Shown here one piece after another: positions 1 through 6,093 of a DNA stretch of 10,639 nt. The stretch is taken from positions 1 through 10,639 of the forward strand of contig JAVBTR010000089.1 in assembly GCA_031556065.1 (NCBI GenBank), written 5' to 3'. Below the pieces are notes generated by a model that saw nothing but the letters and a program-made list of their open reading frames with translations, was not told the DNA's origin and searched no databases. The position numbers and the translations under genes are program-made. The stretch is from JAVBTR01 sp031556065. Its GTDB lineage: Bacteria > Bacillota > Clostridia > Christensenellales > Aristaeellaceae. Positions within the stretch are counted from its first letter, which is position 1. Each line of letters begins with the position of its first letter.

Positions 1-151
1 TCGACTTTGTCGACGCGCTGCGGCAGCTGCAAACCGCAGGTGCCGCTTTTTGTTTTATCCGCATTCGTTCTACAAGCAAGCTTGTGTTAAAACAGGTTTT
101 CCTTTTTAGCACTGCGCCTGTACACATCACTGGCTAAACCATGCATAAGGC
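1..151. other. Left-edge intergenic region
   Basis: Apart from the terminator at 20-56, nothing coding is supported. Positions 1-13 form a short perfect inverted repeat (TCGAC-TTT-GTCGA), and AAAAC-AG-GTTTT lies at 89-100. Neither has a T tract suitable for ending the minus-strand kinase transcript, so no convincing terminator for that gene is visible. Confidence 0.5.
20..56 (+). terminator. Intrinsic terminator of an upstream plus-strand gene
   Basis: A two-part stem is visible: GCGGCA (20-25) pairs with TGCCGC (41-46), and CTGC (27-30) pairs with GCAG (36-39). The two parts are separated by one G/G mismatch and capped by the loop AAACC. The T-rich tract TTTTTGTTTT (47-56) follows at once. 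The tract lies on the plus-strand side only, so it would stop a plus-strand transcript whose gene ends left of the window. No stop codon falls in positions 1-19 in any plus frame, so that gene must end before position 1. Confidence 0.8.
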
Positions 152-2371
152 TTACTCTTCCAGGCAAGCTGCCTCGTAAACGTCCAGCAAATCCGCCAAA
201 TACATTTTGGCCTGCTGGAAGGATTGTTGATCCAGGCACTCCCACACGTTATCCGCGTAGGATATCATCAGCTCCAAACCGCCCTTTTCCCTGGCCTGAA
301 GGCTGATTTCTTCAAGAAGCTCCTTTGCCCCTTGGTAATCGTTCCCATCCATAGCCTTACACAAAAGATCAAAGAGCTTTTCCGAGGCTTTGCCGCCGCT
401 TGCCAGCCACCCCTCCGATGGGGTTTTATTTTTATCCCTGGAGCTAAGAATGAAGTGGGCCATGGTTTTCACCGTATGGAGAAAATCAATGGGCTTTCCG
501 ATATGGGCATTCATTCCCGCCTGAAGGCTTAGCTCCACATCTTCTTTAAACACGTTGGCACTCATGGCGATAATAGGGACCGCGCTCTTGGCCCGGTCCT
601 CCAATTGGCGGATATGACCCGTGGCTTCATAGCCATCCATAACAGGCATCTGCACATCCATTAAAACAGCGTCATAATCGTGCTTAATCATTTTTTCCAA
701 AGCCGCCTGACCGTTTTCCGCTTCATGGGCTTCAATGCCCGTCTGCGCCAAAAGCTCCGCCACGATCATGCGGTTAATCGCAAGATCATCCACGATCAGC
801 ACCCGTTTCCCATGAAAAAGCCCAACAGGGTCAAGGGCATCTGCTTCCCCTTCATTCTGGCTGGGAGCCAAGGCCTGTGGCAAGGCCAGCTCAAAGAAAA
901 ACCGCGATCCTTTACCCGGTTCGCTTTGCACAACAACCTCGGCGTTCATCAGGTTAATGATACGCCTGCTAATAGCAAGACCCAAGCCTGTACCGCCAAA
1001 GCGGCGGGAAATGGAGCCATCTGTCTGGGTAAAAGGCTGAAACAGCTTTGGCAAATGCTCCTTGGCAATGCCGATGCCATTATCTGAAACCGTAAAACGA
1101 AGGGTAGCGGCCTCCGGCCCAATGGTTAATCCCTCTATAGCCAGGGTAACACGCCCCTGCTCTTTGGTGAACTTCACCGCGTTGGATAAAAAGTTAATCA
1201 GTACCTGGGAAAGCCGCAGTCCATCGCCTAAGAAAACATCCGGCAGCTTATCATCCATATCAATCCTAAAAAAAATGTCTTTCTCCTTGGCCTTGGGCCG
1301 AATAATAAAACCGATCTTCTCCAACGTGTCTTTTAAAGAAAAGGGCGCCACGGTTAACTCCAGCTTACCCTCTTCAATCTTGGACAAATCCAGAATATCA
1401 TTTATCAATGAAAGCAGATGCTCCGATGAGGTTTCAATAATTTTCATGGCACGCTTGAGCTTTTCAGGCTCCACTGTTTCCCTGGTTAATTGCAGCATAC
1501 CGATGATAGCAGTCAGCGGGGTGCGCATTTCATGGCTCATGCGGGATAGAAACTCGGATTTAGACCGGCTGGCCGCTTCGGCGGAAATTTTCGCGTCCAG
1601 CAGCCGGTTTTCAAGGTCCTTTTGTATGCTGATATCCACCAGGGTATCCACCAAATATTCCGTATCGGCCAAGGTAATCCATGTGCCTGTTTTAATAATG
1701 GGTATGCTTTTCCCATCGGCCCTTTCAATAACCCGCTCCGCCACAATGGTGTGCTGATCCTTTTGCAGTACATGGGGACAGCTATCAGGGTTATGGTGGC
1801 ATAAAACCTCATAGCACTTACAGCCAACAATACGTTCCTTTGGCAAGCCCAACAGCGAAGAGGTGTGCTGGTTAGCCATTTCAATGGTTTTGGCTTCCAT
1901 ATTAATCAGCACAATGCCAATTTTCGCGGAATCCAACACTTGCTGGAACAGCCTGGCATTTTCACGAAACTGTTTTTCCCGGTCCATTTCATAGGAAATA
2001 TCTTTCATAATGGCGGCAGTGCCATACATCACGCCTGTTTCATCATATACGGGGAACACGGTCTGCTGCACCAAAAGAGGGCGACCATCCTTTTTGCGCA
2101 GATAGCCCGTACCAGACCAGTAGCCATTTTGCATGACAGCAGGCTGAATCACTGCCAAGGCGAACTTATCGAACTCGTTGGCATGAACATCGGCAATGGT
2201 TTCGAAATGCGGCCTTTCCTCTGGCCCATAGCCCATCATTTGGTAAGCAGCATCGTTGAGGTAGAACAACCGCCCCTCACTATCCGCCATACCAACAAAT
2301 TCAATTGCCCTATCCACAAGCGATGCTTTCGCGCGCATCAAATAGGCCTCGGACAAGTTCATTTTTTCCAT
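152..2371 (-). CDS. Hybrid sensor histidine kinase with two PAS domains and a C-terminal receiver
   Basis: This is a two-component signalling kinase with no transmembrane segment, so it is probably cytoplasmic. Counting from the ATG at 2371 (739 aa): PAS 1 spans about 20-120. PAS 2 spans about 140-250 and contains a Cys cluster (C184, C186, C191, C198). A short helical linker follows. HisKA has the phospho-acceptor H280 in MSHEMRTP. The HATPase has an N-box at N397, then DNGIGIA and GGTGLGLAIS. The receiver has acidic pair D528/D529, phospho-acceptor D572 in LMDVQMPVMDGYEA and K626 in GKP. The last ~110 residues are helical, with no HPt or output motif that I can see. The start is uncertain: an in-frame GTG at 2383 abuts its only SD-like sequence. 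GGAGA (2384-2388) lies rather far from the ATG at 2371. A third choice is the ATG at 2362. The ligand is unknown and no partner regulator lies nearby. Confidence 0.93.
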   Translation of the reverse strand: MEKMNLSEAYLMRAKASLVDRAIEFVGMADSEGRLFYLNDAAYQMMGYGPEERPHFETIADVHANEFDKFALAVIQPAVMQNGYWSGTGYLRKKDGRPLLVQQTVFPVYDETGVMYGTAAIMKDISYEMDREKQFRENARLFQQVLDSAKIGIVLINMEAKTIEMANQHTSSLLGLPKERIVGCKCYEVLCHHNPDSCPHVLQKDQHTIVAERVIERADGKSIPIIKTGTWITLADTEYLVDTLVDISIQKDLENRLLDAKISAEAASRSKSEFLSRMSHEMRTPLTAIIGMLQLTRETVEPEKLKRAMKIIETSSEHLLSLINDILDLSKIEEGKLELTVAPFSLKDTLEKIGFIIRPKAKEKDIFFRIDMDDKLPDVFLGDGLRLSQVLINFLSNAVKFTKEQGRVTLAIEGLTIGPEAATLRFTVSDNGIGIAKEHLPKLFQPFTQTDGSISRRFGGTGLGLAISRRIINLMNAEVVVQSEPGKGSRFFFELALPQALAPSQNEGEADALDPVGLFHGKRVLIVDDLAINRMIVAELLAQTGIEAHEAENGQAALEKMIKHDYDAVLMDVQMPVMDGYEATGHIRQLEDRAKSAVPIIAMSANVFKEDVELSLQAGMNAHIGKPIDFLHTVKTMAHFILSSRDKNKTPSEGWLASGGKASEKLFDLLCKAMDGNDYQGAKELLEEISLQAREKGGLELMISYADNVWECLDQQSFQQAKMYLADLLDVYEAACLEE

Positions 2372-2457
2372 AAAGAAGCACACTCTCCGTACTCATTATA
2401 ACCCGCTATGTATGAAAGGCTGGCGCGTAAACTCTCCGCCAGATTAGTAATGCACAC
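2359..2457 (-). CDS. Possible 32-codon leader ORF overlapping the kinase start
   Basis: A minus-strand frame opens with GTG at 2457 and stops with TGA at 2361-2359. The stop forms an ATGA overlap with the in-frame kinase ATG at 2362. The peptide would begin VCITNLAES and end ASLWKK. Directly upstream in the same frame lie a perfect SD (AAGGAGG, 2480-2474), an ATG at 2469 and a TAA after three codons (MVK). The GTG itself has no SD, so it would need reinitiation from the MVK ORF. I recognise no family. It may be chance, and the wider gap region supports several readings. Confidence 0.15.
   Translation of the reverse strand: MCITNLAESLRASLSYIAGYNEYGECASLWKK
2395..2400 (-). promoter_or_regulatory. 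Candidate -10 box for the histidine kinase
   Basis: TATAAT reads on the minus strand at 2400-2395, six bases before the GGAGA at 2388-2384. No good -35 element is found at 16-18 bp spacing. Initiation about 7 bases downstream would begin at the SD-like sequence and leave a leader of only about 17 bases before the ATG at 2371. Assignment is tentative. Confidence 0.3.
2420..2442. repeat. Inverted repeat CTGGCG-N11-CGCCAG in the divergent gap
   Basis: CTGGCG (2420-2425) and CGCCAG (2437-2442) are perfect 6-bp complements around an 11-bp spacer. They sit just upstream of the candidate kinase -10 box and between two divergent genes. There is no T tract, so it is not a terminator. An operator half-site pair or an RNA hairpin in the kinase leader are both possible. 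Confidence 0.35.
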
Positions 2458-2480
2458 TTATTTTACCATACTTCCTCCTT
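2458..2480 (-). promoter_or_regulatory. Strong Shine-Dalgarno followed by a three-codon ORF (MVK-stop)
   Basis: On the minus strand AAGGAGG (2480-2474) is followed after four bases by ATG GTA AAA TAA (2469-2458). This is the best ribosome site in the kinase leader, yet it serves only a minimal ORF about 100 bp upstream of the kinase start. It could be a translational-control leader or the remnant of a start. It could also be chance in purine-rich DNA. Confidence 0.3.
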
Positions 2481-2527
2481 AATGGCAACCTGATAAACTT
2501 CCGCTGCTTTTATTTCTGGGTTTTTTT

Positions 2528-2536
2528 TGTTATAAT
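2528..2536 (+). promoter_or_regulatory. Extended -10 promoter of the metallo-beta-lactamase-fold gene
   Basis: TGTTATAAT is a perfect extended -10 element (TGn-TATAAT). The -35 region is weak; TTTATT at 2509-2514, with 16 bp spacing, is the best match. The SD (2542-2548) begins only five bases after the -10, so transcription starting at about 2543 would give a leader of about 12 bases. Confidence 0.5.
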
Positions 2537-2541
2537 ACCTT

Positions 2542-2548
2542 GGAGGTG
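2542..2548 (+). promoter_or_regulatory. Shine-Dalgarno GGAGGTG that fixes a TTG start at 2555
   Basis: GGAGGTG ends six bases before TTG at 2555. The longer in-frame start (TTG at 2540) would place this SD inside the coding region and leave that codon without its own SD, so 2555 is preferred. A start at 2555 also puts the basic residues KKR right at the N-terminus of the signal peptide. Confidence 0.75.
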
Positions 2549-2554
2549 AAAACA

Positions 2555-3412
2555 TTGTTTAAAAAACGTTTCCAAGCTTTTTTAATACTGATGATGCTTT
2601 TATCTCTGCTTTGCGGCTGCACCGCCGTTCAAGCGGAAGAAAATGTACAAATGCTGGTTTTGAACGTGGGTAAGGCGGACGCGATTATTTTGCAGCTGGA
2701 AGGAAAAAGCTATCTGATCGATGCGGCCACCTCTAAAATGGATGAACAGCTGATGCTGGGCCTGAGCGCCATGGGCATTACCAAGCTGGACGGCGTCTTT
2801 TTAACGCACACCGACAAGGACCATGGAGGCGGCCTTAAGAAGCTGGCGAAAAGCGATGTGGATATCGCTGCCTGGTATGCTTCTGCCTACTACACCGATA
2901 AAACCCCGGACAAGCACCAGGCTTATGTGGCCGCCGAAACGAGGGGCCAGGAGGTCACCTTTTTAAAGGCCGGGGACAAGGTTGCCATATCTGACGAAAG
3001 CTATTTCGAGGTTCTGGGCCCTGTTAACCTTTATACCGATTCAGAAAACAACAATTCCCTGGTGATGATCGTCCACACCCTGGAGGGCAAGCTCTTTTTA
3101 GCAGGAGACATGCAGGTACCAGAGGAATTGGATGTGCTTAAAATCGGCGCTGTGGTTAGCTGCGAAGTGCTGAAGGTGGGCCATCACGGGGATGATACGG
3201 CCTCCTCCTATAACCTGTTAGCGGCTATCAAGCCCCAAATCGCCGTGATCTCCACCTCCACCGAGGAGGAAAGCGACACCCCCGCCTTTGAAGTGCTGCA
3301 AAACCTAAAAAAAGTCGGTGCCCAAACCTTTGTAACCCAGAATGCCCAAGGGGGCGTACTGGTCACGCTGGAAAACGGCACCGCCAAGGCGGAATATGTT
3401 AGCTTTCAATAA
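2555..3412 (+). CDS. ComEC-like metallo-beta-lactamase-fold lipoprotein
   Basis: A predicted surface-anchored hydrolase of 285 aa. The N-terminus has basic residues (K3, K4, R5), a hydrophobic stretch and a lipobox-like LCGC with the lipidation cysteine at C22. The mature part resembles the C-terminal metallo-beta-lactamase-fold domain of the competence protein ComEC. Shared features are an NVGKADAIIL strand, the metal motif H85-T-D87-K-D89-H90-GGG (HxDxDH, as in ComEC rather than HxHxDH), LAGDM, and KVGHHGDD with H210/H211. No ComEC channel region is present, so it cannot be a DNA-uptake channel itself. Stand-alone proteins of this kind are common in Clostridia; a phosphodiesterase or nuclease activity outside the membrane is inferred, and the substrate is unknown. 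It is monocistronic and its stop overlaps the convergent reductase stop. Confidence 0.88.
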   Translation: MFKKRFQAFLILMMLLSLLCGCTAVQAEENVQMLVLNVGKADAIILQLEGKSYLIDAATSKMDEQLMLGLSAMGITKLDGVFLTHTDKDHGGGLKKLAKSDVDIAAWYASAYYTDKTPDKHQAYVAAETRGQEVTFLKAGDKVAISDESYFEVLGPVNLYTDSENNNSLVMIVHTLEGKLFLAGDMQVPEELDVLKIGAVVSCEVLKVGHHGDDTASSYNLLAAIKPQIAVISTSTEEESDTPAFEVLQNLKKVGAQTFVTQNAQGGVLVTLENGTAKAEYVSFQ

Positions 3413-4350
3413 CTAATCCGGTCAAGCCTTTCAAAATCCGCTGAACTCAACTGCCAATCCAGGGCGGCCAGATTGCTTTGAAGCTGTCCTGGATTTTTCA
3501 TGCCCGCCAGCACCACGCTGCCAGGCAGCCTATCTAAAATAAAGCGGATAGCAATGGCCGAAACAGGCTTGCTGATCCTTTCGCTTATCTCCTTCATGGC
3601 GCTTACGATTTTAAGATTCTTTTTTAGTTTCTCTCCATGGAAGTTCACATAAATTTCCCGGCTACGACGGTCTTCGCTGCCAAAGGCGGAATTTTCGTCG
3701 TACTTGCCCGTTAAAATCCCCTGGCCCAGGCTGCCCCAGGTCATGGGCGTCAGACCCATATCCTTTGCCAGAGCCAGCAGCTCCCTCTCGTTTTCCCGTT
3801 TGGCCAGGGAGTATTCATCCTGAAGGGATACAAAATAATCTTTATAGGGCGCAATCCGCTCTACATCCTTTTCAAACACGTTGGAAAGCCCAAAATAACG
3901 GATATGGCCCTTTTCCCTGGCCTTGACAAGGGCATTCACCACTTTTTCCATGGGCGTCGCATCGTCCAGGTAATGAATCTGGTACAGGTCAATATAGTCT
4001 GTGTTCAGGTTTTTCAGGCTTTGGGCCAAGGCCTTTTCCATGTACGCCGGGGAATTATCGTAAAAGGTGCCCTTGCCGCCAGGGGTGGTTCGCACACCAA
4101 ACTTGGTGGCGATTACCGCCTGTGTCCTTTTTGAACCCAGCGCCTCGCCCAGCGTCCTTTCGCTTTCCCCAAGGCCATAGGTATCGGCCGTATCGAAAAA
4201 AGTGATGCCCGAATCCAGCGCATCCTGCACCGTACGCATCAGTTGGCTTTTATCGGTTTCTCCCCAGCCGTACTGGCCCATGGGGCAGCCCCCCATGCAC
4301 AGCCTGGATACGGCTAGGTCGGTTTTACATAGCTGTGTTTTTTCTGTCAT
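3406..4350 (-). CDS. Aldo/keto reductase
   Basis: An NAD(P)H-dependent carbonyl reductase of the aldo/keto reductase TIM-barrel superfamily, 314 aa, cytoplasmic. The full catalytic tetrad is visible: D53 and Y58 in FFDTADTYG, K83 in IATKFG and H126 in LYQIHYLDD. The family pattern continues with YFGLSNV, SLQDEYSLAKRENERELL and the C-terminal cofactor-binding region VVLAGMKNPGQLQSNLAAL. The ATG at 4350 was chosen because it gives the usual short lead into the first strand and has AAAGGG seven bases upstream. An in-frame TTG at 4389 would add 13 atypical residues. It is the last gene of the minus-strand cluster and overlaps the transferase by 26 bp, which suggests translational coupling. The substrate cannot be told from sequence. 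Confidence 0.93.
   Translation of the reverse strand: MTEKTQLCKTDLAVSRLCMGGCPMGQYGWGETDKSQLMRTVQDALDSGITFFDTADTYGLGESERTLGEALGSKRTQAVIATKFGVRTTPGGKGTFYDNSPAYMEKALAQSLKNLNTDYIDLYQIHYLDDATPMEKVVNALVKAREKGHIRYFGLSNVFEKDVERIAPYKDYFVSLQDEYSLAKRENERELLALAKDMGLTPMTWGSLGQGILTGKYDENSAFGSEDRRSREIYVNFHGEKLKKNLKIVSAMKEISERISKPVSAIAIRFILDRLPGSVVLAGMKNPGQLQSNLAALDWQLSSADFERLDRISY
3456..3498 (+). terminator. Possible terminator of the metallo-beta-lactamase gene inside the reductase
   Basis: AATCCAGG (3456-3463) pairs with CCTGGATT (3488-3495), followed by TTT. It lies 44 bases after the plus-strand stop, within the opposing coding region. The 24-base loop is long and the T tract short, so this is weak. 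No better plus-strand terminator was seen near 3412. Confidence 0.25.
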
Positions 4351-4984
4351 GGCCTTGCCCTTTCCCCATGTGTTTAGCCGCCTTTTCAACCACTCGCCAC
4401 AGGGTTAAAAAGAAAATCTTCATATCCAATAAAAAGCTTTGCTCTTGCACATATTTCATCCGCAGGGCATTCTTTTTCTTCAAAACAAATTTTTCATACT
4501 GTTCATCGGCGTTTTCGACCCCGACGATTTCATCCAGGTTAATAAACTCCAACGAGCTTAAATCCGTAATGCCAGGGCGGACAGTTAAAATAAGCTGTTC
4601 CTCCTTGGTATATTGGTTGGTATAGCGCAGCAGCTCCGGCCGTGGGCCAACAAAGCTCATATCCCCAAAGATAATATTGAACAATTGAGGAATCTCATCC
4701 AATTTCGTTTTCCTTAAAAACCCGCCCAATTGGGTAATTCGCGGGTCATTTAAGGCTGTGGTGCCCCCGCCGATGTTTTCGGCGTTGACCACCATGGAAC
4801 GGAATTTAAAAATTCCAAAGGGCTTGTTATTTAGCCCTGCCCGCTGGCCCCTGTAAAACACAGGCCCCTTGGAGGAGGCTTTGACCAAAAGGGCAATCAC
4901 CAGCAGCAGCGGTGCCGCCAAAGGCAAAACCACCAGTGCGCCTACTAAATCCAGCGCCCTTTTCACCACCTTATCATACACCAT
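4325..4984 (-). CDS. Monotopic phosphoglycosyl transferase (bacterial sugar transferase family)
   Basis: This enzyme should transfer a sugar phosphate from a nucleotide-sugar to a polyprenyl phosphate, the first membrane step of a surface glycan. At 219 aa it is the short form, like PglC, without the extra N-terminal membrane domains of WbaP types. Residues ~10-34 form the hydrophobic re-entrant helix with P21 and P25. Family motifs follow: GPVFYRGQRAG, FGIFKFRSM, the catalytic Asp-Glu pair D96-E97 in KLDEIPQL, GDMSFVGPRPEL and RPGITDLSSLEF. A very strong SD (AAAGGAGG, 4997-4990) lies five bases before the ATG. No glycosyltransferase, flippase or polymerase gene is near, which is unusual because this family normally heads a glycan cluster. 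The charged tail is the part that overlaps the reductase gene. Confidence 0.92.
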   Translation of the reverse strand: MVYDKVVKRALDLVGALVVLPLAAPLLLVIALLVKASSKGPVFYRGQRAGLNNKPFGIFKFRSMVVNAENIGGGTTALNDPRITQLGGFLRKTKLDEIPQLFNIIFGDMSFVGPRPELLRYTNQYTKEEQLILTVRPGITDLSSLEFINLDEIVGVENADEQYEKFVLKKKNALRMKYVQEQSFLLDMKIFFLTLWRVVEKAAKHMGKGQGHDRKNTAM

Positions 4985-4989
4985 TACCG

Positions 4990-4997
4990 CCTCCTTT
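4990..4997 (-). promoter_or_regulatory. Strong Shine-Dalgarno of the phosphoglycosyl transferase
   Basis: AAAGGAGG lies five bases before the ATG at 4984, within the 24-bp gap after the regulator's stop. It supports independent, efficient initiation inside the cluster and fixes the start. Confidence 0.85.
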
Positions 4998-5008
4998 GCA
5001 GATAGCTA

Positions 5009-6079
5009 TTATACATCAATAAGCAGCGTATGCACAAGGGCTGTAAACTGCCTGATGGTATCCGGCGCTAAACGATAAACCAGGCTTGCCCCATCCCTTT
5101 CAAGGACAATCAGCTTCCGCGTGATCAGCTCCGTTGTGTGGTGAGACATGGTAGCCGCGCTAATTCCTGTTATTTTTAGAAGCTCCTTGGTGTATTTAGG
5201 GCCTTCCTTTAGAGCGCAAAGGATTTTAAGCCTTGTTTTATCATTTAGCGCCCGCAGCATCCCCAGCATATCCTCCAGCTGCTCTTCGCCACCCTTTTGC
5301 GCATTCATCAATTGCAGCACAAGAATACCAATCGTCCCATCGGCATAAGGCTTTGCACCAAAGAACTTTGCAAAATCATCATTACTGTTAATATTAAGGC
5401 TATGATAATTAAAAAAGGCAGGCTTTAAAGTCATTTGTACATTATCGAAACGGATACCTATCTTTTCAATTTCTGTTTCCAAAGAGGCCAGATAGGTTTC
5501 ATCAAAATAATGCTCCGTCAGGGCGATTAGTTCTTTCTCATAGGCCATAAGCCCCTTAACAACAGGTTCTATAAGCTCCGAAAGCGTCCTTTGATGCTTT
5601 TCATAGTTCAAGTACAGCTCCACACAGGCCCAGGCGCTTTTAGGTTCGGAAAGATTTTCTTCCACCGCCGCAATAAAGCCCTCCATGGTGCCATCCAGCT
5701 TCTCTTCCATAACTGGTTCAAAGGCTGCCGCCACCAGCGCCGCAGACATCAATTGTGCACCTTCCGGCTTTAAGCCGTACAGTAACTCACCCGCGGTCAA
5801 TAAAGCATGAGCCAATGAGGTTTCACCAAAAAGCTGAGAAGAAAAATATTTTCCCAGCATATCCGGTGCCATATCCACCTTAGGTTCAAGCTTTTCATAA
5901 ATGCCGCAAAGCGTCTCCCTTGCAGGGAGCGCTATGTGCGGGAAAGATTGGGCAATTTTAGCAAGCTGGGAAACGAATTGATCCCTTGGCTCAACCGGAT
6001 TTCGGGAATCATAGACCCGTTCCAAAAAGGCTACCGCCTCGCTTCTGTAGTCCAGTTCCTTGGCCATTTGAATTTTCAC
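5009..6079 (-). CDS. ArsR-type winged-helix regulator with a long N-terminal domain
   Basis: A DNA-binding regulator of 356 aa, about three times the size of a classic ArsR protein. The winged helix is at the C-terminus (about 268-345): LRALNDKTRLKILCALKEG, then a recognition helix near 307-324 (SAATMSHHTTELITRKLI) and the wing VLERDGASLVYRL. About 260 mainly helical residues precede it and may sense a ligand or dimerise; the architecture resembles ArsR regulators carrying a DUF5937-like region. The classic metal motif ELCVCD is absent, so a non-metal signal is likely. The GTG at 6079 is chosen because AAGGAGG lies seven bases before it; the ATG at codon 5 is too far. The gene starts 12 bp after the exporter, whose stop overlaps this SD. 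It most likely controls the exporter operon, including itself. Confidence 0.88.
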   Translation of the reverse strand: MKIQMAKELDYRSEAVAFLERVYDSRNPVEPRDQFVSQLAKIAQSFPHIALPARETLCGIYEKLEPKVDMAPDMLGKYFSSQLFGETSLAHALLTAGELLYGLKPEGAQLMSAALVAAAFEPVMEEKLDGTMEGFIAAVEENLSEPKSAWACVELYLNYEKHQRTLSELIEPVVKGLMAYEKELIALTEHYFDETYLASLETEIEKIGIRFDNVQMTLKPAFFNYHSLNINSNDDFAKFFGAKPYADGTIGILVLQLMNAQKGGEEQLEDMLGMLRALNDKTRLKILCALKEGPKYTKELLKITGISAATMSHHTTELITRKLIVLERDGASLVYRLAPDTIRQFTALVHTLLIDV

Positions 6080-6086
6080 ACTATTG

Positions 6087-6093
6087 CCTCCTT
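6087..6093 (-). promoter_or_regulatory. Shine-Dalgarno of the regulator overlapping the exporter stop codon
   Basis: AAGGAGG on the minus strand (6093-6087) shares two bases with the exporter TAA (6094-6092) and is seven bases from the GTG at 6079. This geometry favours translational coupling of exporter and regulator. Confidence 0.8.

Noticed and set aside
62..100. Repeats ACAAG-N4-CTTGT and AAAAC-AG-GTTTT as a terminator for the kinase
   Set aside because: Neither has a T tract on the minus-strand side, so intrinsic termination is not supported.
3..137. Open plus-strand frame from the window edge to a TAA at 135-137
   Set aside because: It reads through the clear intrinsic terminator at 20-56, matches no family I know, and has no start in view.
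1062..1757. Long plus-strand ORF (231 codons) opposite the kinase
   Set aside because: It is an antisense shadow of the HisKA and ATPase regions, with serine-rich, low-complexity content and no plausible family.
2540..2554. TTG at 2540 as the start of the lipoprotein gene
   Set aside because: It would put the GGAGGTG ribosome site inside the coding sequence; TTG at 2555 is correctly spaced after it.
3370..3392. CCGCC-AA-GGCGG hairpin as a minus-strand terminator for the reductase
   Set aside because: The loop is only two bases and the T run begins four bases after the stem, within lipoprotein coding sequence; too weak to annotate.
4351..4389. TTG at 4389 as the start of the reductase
   Set aside because: It would add 13 basic residues unlike the family and enlarge the overlap with the transferase to 65 bp, while the ATG at 4350 has an SD-like AAAGGG.
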